Shown here piece after piece: positions 36,843 to 49,679 of a stretch of DNA of 64,000 nucleotides (the stretch's first letter is position 1; the number at the start of each line of letters is the position of its first letter). Below the pieces are notes generated by a model, which saw only the letters and a program-made list of their open reading frames with translations, was not told where the DNA came from and did not search any database. A program made the position numbers and the translations under genes. This DNA comes from Oscheius dolichura (Eukaryota > Nematoda > Chromadorea > Rhabditida > Rhabditidae), in NCBI GenBank assembly GCA_932521035.1, contig OW051492.1, forward strand, positions 4,650,001-4,714,000, given 5' to 3'.

Positions 36843-37821
36843 TCACTGAAGCGATGAACAGGTCGGCTTGTAGTGGAGGGGGTCGATGAGGGGCTCGAGC
36901 GGGAAGGCGTCCTGGCCAATCGCTGCATCCACCAGCACTTGATCTTTCTGCCGAATCCACAGCGTCGCAGCTATCTTCCTTCCAGATTCTATAACACAAG
37001 CCCCGTGCATTGAATTGTAATCCAGATGGCCGGTGGTGTTCTGGTTGGTCCAGAAGATGACATCCTAAGCAGGAGGACTATAGATGGCTCTAAGAAGAGG
37101 ACTGACCCCTGGCTCCGGGATTACGGTAGTGTCGAGGAGAGGGAAGACGGTGCCTCCTCCCACGTCGGCCGTCTTCAGAACCAGGAGGAAGGTGGCCATC
37201 CGGTTGCCGTAGTTGGTCATCCACCAGTCCCACTCACTCTGGTCCCGGTATGCCAAGTAGTCGTGGTGGGGTGCGTAGTGTCCTCCGGGGGTGTAGGACA
37301 GCACCGACCAGAGCTCGGCCTTGCCGAAGTCGACGTGGGGGATGACATCGACGGTTCTCTGGTACATGGCCGCCACCTCGGGCGCCTCCTTGTGGTAGAG
37401 CCAGCTTCCGTTGGCCACCCGCGACTTCTGGGTGGGCTCCTCCTTGCTCAGCACCTTCTGCGAGATCAGATCCTTCTTGTTCACATAACTCAAGAACATG
37501 TCGATTAGGGTTTGGTTGGCGAAGTTGCGATAGATCACGAGGAGAGGCTTGCGGCTGAGAATCTCGATGCGGATGGTCTCGAAGTCGGGGCGGAGGTAGG
37601 TGACACAGTACAGGTCTGGTGGGAGGGGATATACCGACTAGTAGGCAGTCACCTGGGTTCTTGTAGTACGGATTGGTCGGCTGGTCACACTGGGTCCTTC
37701 CCTGGCTGGTCCAGTAGTTGTCGCCGAGAAAAGAGAAGCCGTTGCCATTGGAGTCGGCATGGGAAGAGACGCGATCCAAGTAAAATATGGCGAAAGATAC
37801 CAACAAGTTGCGGACGTTCAT
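36843..37821 (-). CDS. Prolyl 4-hydroxylase alpha, catalytic domain only
   Basis: Fe(II)/2-oxoglutarate dioxygenase that hydroxylates prolines in collagen-like sequence in the ER. Start MNVRNLLVSFAIFYLDRVSS is a signal peptide. The catalytic core follows: LYCVTYLRPDFETIRIEIL, KSRVANGSWL, SYTPGGHYAPHHDYLAY (iron-binding HxD), NRMATFLLVL, then after a small intron DVIFWTNQNTTGHLD and MHGACVIESGRKIAATLWIR (distal His and 2-OG-binding Lys). The stop is at 36843. The mature protein is only about 285 residues. The peptide-substrate-binding domain of classical P4HA is missing, so it resembles the short worm PHY-3/PHY-4 type. Confidence 0.9.
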
Positions 37822-38177
37822 AGCTAATCTTCTTGGAAAAAAAGAGTCCACGTCGTTTCTTGATGGCTAGTCACAAAGAGTGATCTACTGATCCTTATTC
37901 GTCTTCAATACAAGGCCGATCACGGCATCTACGTGTCAAATAACTTGTAAAAAAACAACCCGAGAATAGTCGACACACGAGAGTTCGCAAGTGATCAAGT
38001 TTTTCCTCTTGGTAGAAAAATAGACAAACATTTCCGTGAAATATTCAATTAGAAGCGCACAGACGATTGAAATGTGTACCGATAGAAGTAAAATCAACAC
38101 GGTGTGTAAGATTTATTAAAACGGAGATGGCATTCTATATGCCTACTAAAACATTACATCTACCCAGAGCCAGACGT
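37822..38177. other. Intergenic, start of AT-rich block
   Basis: No gene seen. Base composition shifts visibly from GC-rich to AT-rich across this interval. Confidence 0.4.
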
Positions 38178-38895
38178 CTAATCCTCACACCAAGCATGCT
38201 CACGCCGGATAGCTTCTTCCTCTTCAGGCTTGAAGTCATTCTTGATTCCAAATTGGGTACGGAGGTCTTCGACAGTTTTACCCTGAAAGCATTTGAATCA
38301 ATAAATTTTCCGCTATGATAAGAACGAACACTCAAAGTTGGTATTTTGCAACAAATAACGAGGATTAAACGAAAGCAAACGGAAATCACTTACTTTCATC
38401 AGAAGAGCTACAGCTTTGCAACAGTATTCCAGGAGAACCTTTACGTTGAGATAATTAGCAGCCTAAATCAATTTATTACTTTATAAAGAATTTGTAGACT
38501 AACGAGGATAACGTCGAAAAGAACGTGCTGCGAGATGTTGAGATACTCCTTATCCCATTCAGGAATATTATTAGCGTCTCTATCATCTTCTTCGTATGTG
38601 GGTGGATTGTTTTCGTAATGGTTGAGCCATTCAACAATCTTAAATTAACGATATCAAGGTATAAACATACAATCACCTTTCCCATGGTTTCTCCGGTGAC
38701 GTTAGGAATAGGAATTGGCTCGTTTCTATCAAGTTCCGCAATATTCTGAACAAAACATAAGTCCATCATGAAGTCTACAAAGAAACCAACCTTCACCATA
38801 TCCTGGACGACTCCGCAAAGGAAGGCGGCTTTTTCGCTGACGACAAAGTCTTTTCCATCGCAGGAACGAAGAGTAAACTGCTGGTTGTTAGACAT
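38178..38895 (-). CDS. SKP1-related protein (SCF adaptor)
   Basis: Adaptor that links F-box proteins to cullin-1. Start [20 protein letters not shown] gives the POZ-like N-terminus, with VVQDMVK, then [95 protein letters not shown], and [16 protein letters not shown] before the stop at 38178. The C-terminal F-box-binding helices are strongly conserved. The N-terminal third is more divergent than in the main SKR-1, as in the expanded worm skr family. Four to five small introns. It diverges from the plus-strand gene at 39003 with only 107 bp between start codons. Confidence 0.92.
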
Positions 38896-39002
38896 TCTGT
38901 AAGCCAACAGTCAGAGTGAATGAATGTTTTGTAACATTTCCACATAGAAAAGGAATAGACAAGAAATTAGATGTCAAAACAGGCCAAATTGTAAGCAATC
39001 AA

Positions 39003-40214
39003 ATGAGACTTTTGGCGGGCCTTATTTTTCCTTTTCTTTTTACTAACCTGGGCCGCCATACCCAGGATCAGGTCTTACTTTTACTAGGCTGCAAGGGTCC
39101 AGGAACATCAGAGATGGACAAGCTGGCATTATGTAGAGCCGATGATACCAGTTCCCAAGAAATCGTTTACATACCTAACGCCGAAATCGGAAGTAAAAGC
39201 ACACAAAATATAATACAAAATAAAGATCTTCCATCTAAAGAAGCAACAAAGGTATGTTATATTTTATTTCATTGTATCTTTTTATTAGAGTGTAACTCAG
39301 CAAGATATATCAAAACTTCGCACATTTCTATTGGAAAAAATGACAGTACGGCAACTTATAAATCTTATCGCATACGGTACACCGGTCTGTTACCATTTCT
39401 GATTTCAACCTATGTTATTCTATAGCAATATTATAACCCTACAGCTTCACTCCAGCTGCTAAGCACCACTGCCAAAAAGGATCATCCAAATCTCCGAAAA
39501 CCGGACAGTAATAATATTAAGAAAAAATTCGCCTTTTCTTCTCTTATTATAGGAACCTTTGGGGTAAACCTCTCAAGTTGCTTCAATCTTTTCTAATTTC
39601 AGGTAGACTCTCCGCCGTTGGCACAGGCAGACGTTAATTCCGTTACAGTCTGCGACGACACTTCTAGTCTACTATATAAAATGAATTTTATGCTGGATAA
39701 TAATTGGTATATCGTTTCTTATATATTTGAGACATATTACCTTTATGTAAGCGTTCTCTATTGATATTTTTTAAGGTGCAGCTGTACAATTTCTGTCAAA
39801 TTTTCCCAAATACAAAGTATTTCAGTTGACAAAACTATGATAATCCTTTTTGTATGGTTTGTTTAATTATTTTATGTAAAATGTTTAGCTTGCGCAACCT
39901 TGTGTTATAGAAACTTCATATATGAATGGAGTCACGTCTTATCTAGGAAGACCTAATATGGAAGTAGAACAGAACTGTGTACATCAAGTAACACTAAGGT
40001 CTGTATTCCAACATTTCTGTTCATGTTATAATTAAGAACGATTCTTGATTTGAACAGGCTAAAAGCTTCAATGATATGCGCAGACCCTAGTATTGCTAAT
40101 AAAATAGTTTCACAAGTAAGGGTTATCTATATTTATAAAACTTGTAAGTTGCAGAATCCTTCCCCAAATGACCCTTCCCACTCTTTGGAAAAGGGCCACT
40201 CTTTTAAAAATTAA
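39003..40214 (+). CDS. Secreted protein of unknown family
   Basis: Not recognised. The ATG at 39003 opens a hydrophobic signal peptide (MRLLAGLIFPFLFTNLG), then GRHTQDQVLLLLGCKGPGTS and a lumenal domain in several AT-rich exons, including SVTQQDISKLRTFLLEKM, QYYNPTASLQLLSTTAKKD, VNSVTVCDDTSSLLYKMNF, WCSCTISVKFSQIQ, CVIETSYMNGVTSYLGRP and SMICADPSIANKIVSQ. Scattered Cys suggest disulfides. One 3' end is the TAA at 40212-40214. An alternative acceptor at about 40239 would replace the last exon with HDEYKYFNETLSCSQND and extend the protein. Exon joins are moderately sure. Confidence 0.55.
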
Positions 40215-40540
40215 TTTTAATAATAATTTCTTACATAGCATGATGAGTATAAATATTTTAACGAAACGCTGTCTTGTTCACAAAATGATCCGTCAGCTGC
40301 CATCTTCACAGCTCTTACACTTGGAATCCCCCGCAGTTCGACTTATGCCGCAATGCAATCTATTTGTTTGCTAAACGTTAAATTTTTATGCAGTTTGTCA
40401 GTCTCTTCTGATTCACTTCTTGCCATGTTTATCCTCCCTCCCACGTGCCGAAAAACAGCATACCCTGCGTGTTTACTCGCCATTGCCTGTTTACTTCGTG
40501 CAACGCCCCTTGTCGATATCCCAGTGTTTCAAATTTACAG

Positions 40541-41306
40541 ATGGCTAAAGACGTCTCCCTTGCCCCCAACTATGACTTTGTTCGACTTTGTCACTACTCT
40601 CGTCTTATCCAAATGATATGTCTGGCATTACAGGTAATTAGCCCTACCATTTACTCCATGCTTATTCCGGTAGTCTATTAATTTTAGAAATATTGTAGGG
40701 GATAAAAGAGTAATACTAATTTCAGATGGCCCTAGTTTATTCGGACTTCTCTAACCTCTCCTACTTTCAAATCATCTTTTATGAATCTCTCAGCGCTGCC
40801 GCGTTCTATGTTGTTTTCAACCGCTGGTGAGTGAAGGTCATATGACTTCCCGAAACAAACGTTTTTGAGGTCTAAGGACATCGACGGCCGATTCGATTTG
40901 GAATCTTTGACCAACTCAAAAAATGACATCCAGAAGAAAGTTCCCTACGCCATTGGTAGGCCTTTATTTCAAATTATGAAATACCTGGCTAATATTGTGA
41001 AAGAATTACCCCGGGATACCTCGTAAACAACAACGAACAAGCGAGAGGAATCAAAAGATGAGGCCATGTTATTCATGATTTCCTCCTATCGCAAATACTC
41101 TTTGATACGAGTAAACAAGCCCATGAATTTCAGCATTCTTCGCCCCGGTCATTCTCGGATTTCTCATTTGGTCCGTGGTCGGCCTAGAGAATGGCTTTGC
41201 CAGCTTGATCTACACTCTTGGTTCGATCGTCAACTTCTTCTCGGCTCTTGGACTCATGGCCCTTGAAATTTACGAAGTCTTCGTCCACAAGGCCAAATCC
41301 ACATAA
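40541..41306 (+). CDS. Four-transmembrane protein, unknown family
   Basis: ATG 40541 sits directly after a splice acceptor (AAATTTACAG), so the mRNA is probably trans-spliced and may be the second gene of an operon with the secreted protein upstream. The protein is about 150 residues: MAKDVSLAPNYDFVRLCHYS, TM1 LIQMICLALQMALVY, TM2 IIFYESLSAAAFYVVF, a polar loop WSKDIDGRFDLESLTNSK, TM3 VPYAIAFFAPVILGFLIWSV, TM4 LIYTLGSIVNFFSALGLMAL, and a short basic tail HKAKST. The topology is MARVEL/tetraspan-like, but I recognise no family. Confidence 0.7.
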
Positions 41307-42140
41307 TCAAAATAAAGTGTCTTCGTACTTCTTGTTTTAAAATTAACTAGTATGCCTCCGGCGGCCTTTGGCCGCGTTTGGATTAAAAATTTGACAGTCG
41401 AATAAAACCTAAGCGGTCGGATATTTCTGCTTCTCTAACTGTCAGCTTTTGACCGTCGAACTGAACAAACGACAGGTCTTACAGACAGACAGACACACAG
41501 AGATCTGCCTATTATTAGGGTAGGATAGGCGTAAAATTGGCAAAACAATGGGTGGGGTAAAGAACGAAATCTGTCTCCTTGGACTTTGCTTATGATCAGA
41601 ACTGGATTTCTTTTATCTCATTGGCAATTAACGTTGGCAGAACTGAACTACGAAAGAGGCGCACGAACAACCAAAACAACGTGGGTGGCAGCACCATTGC
41701 AACGAAATGGAAATGTCTGGCTGGATTGGAACACGCCGATCGAGATCAATTTACAAAGATCATCTCCCGGTAACAACTAGAAAGATGATAATATAAGAGA
41801 CACTGACTGAATACAATAATCGATATATTCGTCTACCCGTAGCCTTGGCTTGCCCACTAATATCCCGCATAGATCTGTTCTAAAAATCGCCGATAAGAGC
41901 CATAAAATAGTGATGGCTATTATGTGCTTCTCTCTTTCTGCGACGTGAGTGTCTCTCGTTCCACGTTGAACAAAGATTTATCCGCCGCCGGGGTTGTACG
42001 ACGATCCGGTCGCAGGTACCGATGTCTATCAAGACGGCTTCGTCTCTCTCAAAATTGGCCATGAAAGCTGGTTCTTTTTTCTTTTACGCGACTATCAAAT
42101 CCGAGTACTCGAACCAGACTGCCGATGACCATCGGCCCTC
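41307..42140. other. Intergenic region with repeat-like sequence
   Basis: Contains the hairpin and microsatellite described separately. Two short open frames (41586-41780 plus, 41880-42062 minus) show no domain and are probably not genes. Confidence 0.35.
41361..41500. repeat. Hairpin plus ACAGACAG microsatellite, possible transposon remnant
   Basis: GCGGCC-TTT-GGCCGC at 41361-41375 is a perfect 6-bp hairpin. Downstream, TTTGACAGTCGAA and TTTTGACCGTCGAACTG resemble each other. The block ends with ACAGACAGACAGACACACAGAG near 41481-41502 and TATTATTAGGGTAGGATAGG. This arrangement looks like the end of a dispersed element rather than unique sequence. Confidence 0.4.
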
Positions 42141-42147
42141 TATATAA
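42141..42147 (+). promoter_or_regulatory. TATA box
   Basis: TATATAA in the context CCCTCTATATAAGACG, about 50 bp upstream of a 5'-UTR intron (donor GCTAG|GTGAGC near 42200). It is the clearest core promoter in the window and fits a strongly expressed secreted-peptide gene. Confidence 0.7.
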
Positions 42148-42236
42148 GACGCCCAATGGCACCCATCCCCAGCAGCAGATCCACCTGTTCCTCCGCTAGG
42201 TGAGCCCACTCCTATCCTCCTTCTCATCGCTTCAGA

Positions 42237-42706
42237 ATGTTCCGCGCCGCCGTCTTCGTCGCCCTCCTTGGAGTCTCCTCCGCCTTCCTCTTCCCGTCAT
42301 CCGGCGGTGGCGGATGTGGCTGTGCTCCTCCTCCTCCTCCTTGCGTGAGTAGCTCTCCGAATTCTAGTTGATATATTCCGTTTACAGGGATGTGCTCCCC
42401 CACCACCCCCACCACCTCCCCCCGCTCCCTGTGGACCTCCCCCATGTGCTCCTCCTCCTCCCCCTTGGTTTGTACAAGCTTTATTTTAGAAAAATATATG
42501 AAAATTATAGTGGCGGAGGATGCGGCGGTGGTGCCCCCATCGGTGGAGGATACGCTGCGTGAGTTTCTGTTCTCTAGATTCAGCCTTCTTTATTCCAGTC
42601 TCTCTCTAAATTCATCCTTTTCAGCCCTCCCCCAGTTCAATCATTCGCTCCTCCCCCTCCCCAGTTCGCCCCTCCTGCTGGCAACTCGTACGCCGTCGGA
42701 AAGTAA
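42237..42706 (+). CDS. Secreted Pro/Cys/Gly-rich protein
   Basis: Small secreted protein with signal peptide MFRAAVFVALLGVSSAFLF. It continues with alternating Gly/Cys and poly-Pro blocks: GGGGCGCAPPPPPP, CGCAPP..., PAPCGPPPCAPPPPP, CGGGCGGGAPIGGG, then a PPPPQFAPPAGNSYAVGK end. Four coding exons and a 5'-UTR intron; the last intron is 66 bp. About 105 residues. Composition resembles nematode cuticle or extracellular matrix peptides that cross-link through Cys, but no defined domain is present. A TATA box lies about 95 bp upstream. Confidence 0.85.
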
Positions 42707-42802
42707 CTCATCTCTGATGATCCTATTAGTTTCAATTGTCTGTACATCTCGCTCAAAATGAATCTCATAATTTGCTCAAGAATGTCACGGGAAGAGGGTA
42801 GA

Positions 42803-45108
<2,306 letters not shown>

Positions 45109-45369
45109 TGGACGAGGAGTGATAAGGCGAGGAGCTCCGCGACACCCTACACCTAATCCTCCCTATCACCCCCTGTCCAGCACCCTCCTTTTTGGGGGGA
45201 TTAATACTTTTTATTCTCCTTCTATTTCCGTGGCCCGTCTCCCCCACACGCCTCGGGGGCCGCTGTTGTTCGGGGGATTTTGGCTGTAACATGGCCGCCC
45301 CCGCCGAGTCTCCTCCAACTCCTCCGGGCCCGCCCCTCCAAGAGGCTCACACCCTTTCCCGAGTACACC

Positions 45370-46513
45370 ATGGTGAGTATATTGTCCCTGTCATTTTTAT
45401 TTCATAAAATACATTTTAACTCTAACGTTTCTGGTGGCTGTCCTCGGGGAATTTCGGCTAGAATAAGGGGCATCCGAAATTTCCTTGCTGTGCTCAAATG
45501 CCCTCCTTGGCACTGAACGTCTCACTTATCAGTCCTCCTTTCCTGTATTTCCGCCATTGTCTTAACCAGTAGAGCGCCCAATGTCTTGAAAGGAAGCAAA
45601 TCTAGGAAATGGATAAATCTTGGCCCCATTCTCACTTTTCACTATCCCCCATGGTACTCCAATGGCACGATAGAACGCCCCCCATTTGAATGGTGCTTTC
45701 ACTGAAAGGACAGAGTAGAAGTAGACGTTTGTTAGGATGAATCGATGATCCTCCGGGGCCCTTAGAACAGGGTGTGTAATATCCCGTATGGCCGGGTGCC
45801 CATTGTAAACTGGAGTCATGGCGACGCGAGAATATCTGGAATCTTTCAGGCTGAAGACATCGAAGAGATTCTCGCCGAGATCGACGGATCCCAGATCGAG
45901 GGTAGGCTCATCGTGTCAAGACCCAAACCATCCTCTTCTTTTTCAGAGTACCAGAAGTTCTTTGATGCCTTCGATCGCGGAAAGCAGGGCTACATCATGG
46001 CCACCCAGATCGGCCAGATCATGCACGGCATGGAGCAGGACTTCGACGAGAAGGTGCGGTAGGGAGACAGCCGGGGGACACGTGGGGGGACACCTGACGG
46101 AACAGTTTCGAGTTTCGAGGAAGAAAACGAAAAATATCATTTGCAGACCCTCCGCAAGCTGATCCGTAAATTCGACGCTGACGGATCCGGCAAGCTGGAG
46201 TTCGACGAGTTCTGTGCCCTGGTCTACACGGTGGCCAATACCGTGGACAAGGAGACCCTCGAGAAAGAACTCCGCGAGGCTTTCCGTCTCTTCGACAAGG
46301 AGGTAGCCGTCCTCCTCCCCGCCGGGCAGACGAGTCTCTTTCCAGGGTAACGGATACATCTCCCGGCCGACGCTCAAGTCCCTGTTGAAGGAGATCGCCG
46401 ACGACCTGACCGACCAGCAGCTGGAGGAGGCCGTAGACGAGATCGACGAGGACGGCTCCGGAAAGATCGAGTTCGAAGAGTTCTGGGAGCTGATGGCCGG
46501 CGAGTCCGACTAA
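45370..46513 (+). CDS. pat-10: Troponin C
   Basis: Calcium sensor of the thin filament in body-wall muscle. Exons 45370-45372 (just the ATG), 45850-45901, 45947-46053, 46147-46302 and 46346-46513 give 161 residues, the family length. The sequence reads AEDIEEILAEIDGSQIEEYQ, then four EF-hand regions. The first loop (DRGKQGYIMATQ) is degenerate, the second is DADGSGKLEFDE, the third FDKEGNGYISRP (non-canonical start) and the fourth DEDGSGKIEFEE. As I remember it, C. elegans PAT-10 is nearly identical throughout, which is the strongest evidence for a nematode origin. Exon 1 contains only the start codon, followed directly by GTGAGT. Confidence 0.97.
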
Positions 46514-46639
46514 CTTCTGTAAAAAGCCCGTACGTCGTCCCCCGTCTCCCGGCCTTACTCTTCCAATTCAGATGTTTCTCTTCCCGTCAAAACCACATCT
46601 TCTTCAATTTAAATACAAAATCTTTATTTTAATGAACCA

Positions 46640-47713
46640 TCAATTGGGATCCGTCCTTTTTTCGATGTAGAACACCACCGGACTGTTGACGTAGACCTTG
46701 CCCTTCCGGAGCTGGGCCGCATTAATAAATGTTGTCTGTCCGTTTGAGACGGCTCCGTTACAGTAGTGTACGTGGCCGAACACATGGAATCTGGCCATTT
46801 TATTCTATCTCGGATTGGGGAGATCGACTGACCTGGGCGCGACCTGCTCGACCCTCTCCAGGAGATCCCGACATCCCCAGTGTTCCTCGTCGGCGTAGAG
46901 ATCCAAATAACCTGAGCCCTTGTATGTTTCTATAAAAGTGGTCACCCTACCCAATGGAGGGGTGTGGGTGATGAGGATGTCGGTATCGTTGGGTATCCTG
47001 TCCCACTTCCTGGCCAGTCCCCCGTTCCTGTCCGCGTAGAAGGGATACCCCGGACTGGGATGCCATGGCGAGCCGTAGAACTTCACCCCGTCTATCTGAT
47101 AAGCTCCCTGATGACATCCTTCCCCTCTCTGACTTACCGTAATCTCGTCGTCTTCCAAATACCGCACTCCTTTCAAATGCTTCCCTCCTCTGGGAGTCCC
47201 TTCCACCTCCGCGTATCTTGGCCGCCGTATAGAGAGATCCTCTTGTCCATCCCAGCCGAATTCATAGTTTCCCGCTATCACCAGTTTGTGTCTATGGGGT
47301 CGAAGGGCTGGAAAAAGATGCCTCAAGGGAGGAAAGGATACCAACCCATCTGCCGGTTGAAGTTGTCGATCTCCTCGGCCGACCCCCTGTTGGTGATGTC
47401 CCCGGCCACAATCAACACGTCTCCTTCGGGTATTTCCTGTATATTCGATGGTCGGCCAGAGGAGGACTAACGTGTGTCTCGTCGAGTTTGTCGTGTGTGT
47501 CCGAAATGCACACCACTTTGAGGTAGCTGCCGTCTTCTGGGGCCGAGTTCACTTCTCTACGGGACGTTCCATCAAAATGATCTAATGCCACCTGTTTTCG
47601 CCGAGAGGAATGGCTGTCTGCGTCTTTTCCTCCTTCACCTTGTCCCAGTAATCATTTTCCACTAGGAGACCGGGTACTTTCCGTGAGACTCGCCTAGGAA
47701 TACGGGGGGACAT
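46640..47713 (-). CDS. MPPED1/2-like metallophosphoesterase with GNYE motif
   Basis: Calcineurin-like phosphoesterase of the MPPED (239FB/AB) family, expected to hydrolyse phosphodiesters with two metal ions. Start MSPRIPRRVSRKVPG directly follows the acceptor TATTTCCAG|CC. Motif 1 is VVCISDTHDKLD, motif 2 DVLIVAGDITNRG, motif 4 DILITHTPPLG and motif 5 HVFGHVHYCNG, all intact. Motif 3 reads KLVIAGNYEFGWD, so the usual GNHE His is Tyr; this could greatly reduce activity. Introns are small, and the stop is at 46640. It is the last of three closely spaced minus-strand genes, 122 bp after the secreted peptide. Confidence 0.85.
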
Positions 47714-47835
47714 GGCTGGAAATATTTGGGTTTAATGGGGACCGAGGGAGGAGGGGAACGGAGAACGGGGGCACTCGGCCGGTCCCTCGGACACTGATTC
47801 TTTGTTGCCAGGCAAACCCCCCGGGCCGGCCATTA

Positions 47836-48272
47836 TTACTCAGGGCAAAAATACTTTGAGAAGTTTCGAAGGAGAGACAATGGCAGGTGAGCAAACAGGG
47901 GAGGTATGACGGGGGGCAGACTGACCTGGACGATGGCCGGAGGACAGTCCCTCGGAGCATTCCTGGAATAAATCTGTGTATCCTCGGGGCAGATATCATT
48001 TCGATGAAATGGCAGGAAAGGGAGAAAGTGGCCGATGGTCGTGGGATCAAGTTCACCCCCTGCCGCTGGTCTGTCCCTGATGTCTTTGATCCCCCTCCCG
48101 CCGATATCTTCTCATCTCGAAGACATCCTCCGCCTGGTTCTACTGTTGACTTTTGATACAGACATTGCTCGCGGATAAACACGACCTATCCCAAACATCT
48201 TCTGACCCGAGAGACGTCACTCACATATCCAGCCGGGAGGAGGAGGAGAAGGCCGACGAGCGAGAAAAACAT
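47836..48272 (-). CDS. Small secreted peptide, unknown family
   Basis: Predicted 68-residue secreted peptide from four exons in consistent phase 0: MFFSLVGLLLLLPAGY (signal peptide), then STVEPGGGCLRDEKISAGGG..., IYSRNAPRDCPPAIVQ, and YFCPE with a TAA stop. The mature form is about 52 residues with three Cys and is Gly/Ser-rich. No family recognised. It lies 75 bp downstream of the small membrane-protein gene and 122 bp upstream of the phosphoesterase on the same strand, suggesting co-transcription. Coding status rests on splice phase and the signal peptide. Confidence 0.5.
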
Positions 48273-48347
48273 CGGACGTAGTCAGGTGTCGCTTTACGGG
48301 GCAGACAGATATTTATGCAAATCACACGGGAAAGAGAGAGAGGGAGA

Positions 48348-48612
48348 TCAGGGGATGCTCTGCAGCAGAGTCCTCTGAGCGAGCATGTGGATGACCCGGG
48401 TGTCCTTGCGGGGCGTCCTCCTCCCGTCTATACAGAGGTACATCGACCACAGCAGCACCATGAGAATCGAGATGACCACGTAGGCAAAGCTGAACTCCTT
48501 TTTTGTGGAATTGTAGGGAGGGGCACCTGATGGCGGTGACTGCCTGTTCGCGGGTCCAACCCAACGCGAAGTAGGCGGCCGTGCTGTTGACCTCAGTTCC
48601 GTTGACTTCCAT
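48348..48612 (-). CDS. Small single-pass membrane protein, unknown family
   Basis: Predicted 73-residue protein: MEVNGTEVNSTAAYFALGW with two N-glycosylation sites (NGT, NST), then a TM helix FAYVVISILMVLLWSMYLCI, a basic cytosolic segment DGRRTPRKDTR, and a hydrophobic tail HMLAQRTLLQSIP. One intron (GCA|GTCACC...AAAAAAG|GAG) keeps phase 0. An acceptor CTGTTTCAG lies 15 bases before the ATG. The layout (N-out, one TM, short tail) resembles small channel accessory or regulin-type proteins, but that is only analogy. Confidence 0.55.
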
Positions 48613-49679
48613 CCATCTCACGAGGGACTGAAACAGGGAGGATACGGTAGAAGGGGGAGAGGACACGAGGAATACGTCGCGGGATCCGAAGGGGAGGGAG
48701 AATGGCCCTAATGGAGTCAATAGTGTTTGGGTCGGAAATGCGGAGAGTGCCCCCCGGAAGACGTGTCCTTGCCCGGGTGAAATGGGCCGGATGTCTACCA
48801 GGTGAACAAGGTGTCGGCTGGAAATTGTTACACCTGGCTGGCCTGGGAGGAATCCCCGGGAATTATGGGTCAGGGAGAAGAGCACCCGGATAATTAGGCA
48901 GGGCAACGGAGCGTGAAATGGATTCTGCGAAGCTAATCCGCCGAGTTATGCGACACCGGCCAACGAATAATACATTGACCAGTGTCTTGTGAATACTTCA
49001 TGGCCACGATCAATCGGCATAGAGAAAAACGAAATTCAACCCGGCTGTATCCTCGTTAGTACCATTGTGTCCGCCCCCAAGAGGCCATCTGACTCTTCCT
49101 CCCGCCAATTTCCGCTGGGTCAAAATGTGACGAACTTTGGAGAAAGCTATTCGTTGAGTAGCCGGACTGTGTACTGTATATTACCATATATTCAACTGAT
49201 GATTCGACATACAGCGGGAGATATGAACTCTGGAAGTATTGGGGGAACAGGAGAATAAAAATATATAAGGCTAGGGGTGTACTGGGAGACAGAGGACTTG
49301 TGTGGATACCAATGAAAGGCTTTAGAGCTCTGGCCATTAGGTTCTATTCAAAAGTAGGGAGACTCGTCGAGATCGACTGATGGATGACTGAGCAAACAGC
49401 GAATGAGCACCCGAAGTTACAGAGTCAAAATAATCTACAGCTATCGTCCGCTATTTGGAATATATCGAAAACTACTATCGTAGCTTCCAGTTGATTCTAT
49501 TGTCTGATAGTCAACATTTCTGCAATACAACACTATTTTTATTCAACTAAATAACAAAAGCAAAATAACAAATTATGAGGCAGCTTCTCGTCTATTTTTC
49601 CGCTCTTCACGTGTATATCGGTGTATCCGAGTTTTCTGCGTGGGTTTATCCAACCATTTGTTGTGTTTTATTCTGTTCG
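48613..49679. other. Intergenic region crossing GC-rich to AT-rich boundary
   Basis: No gene recognised; the open frames here lack domains and splice support. Composition shifts to AT-rich from about 49.1-49.5 kb. Confidence 0.4.

Noticed and set aside
41361-41375. GC hairpin followed by T-rich sequence as a bacterial terminator
   Set aside because: All surrounding genes are spliced eukaryotic genes; no bacterial insert is present.
47694-48182. 162-codon minus ORF spanning the peptide gene
   Set aside because: Read-through of the introns I infer for the secreted peptide; frame after the first intron changes to a better one (IYSRNAPRDCPP).
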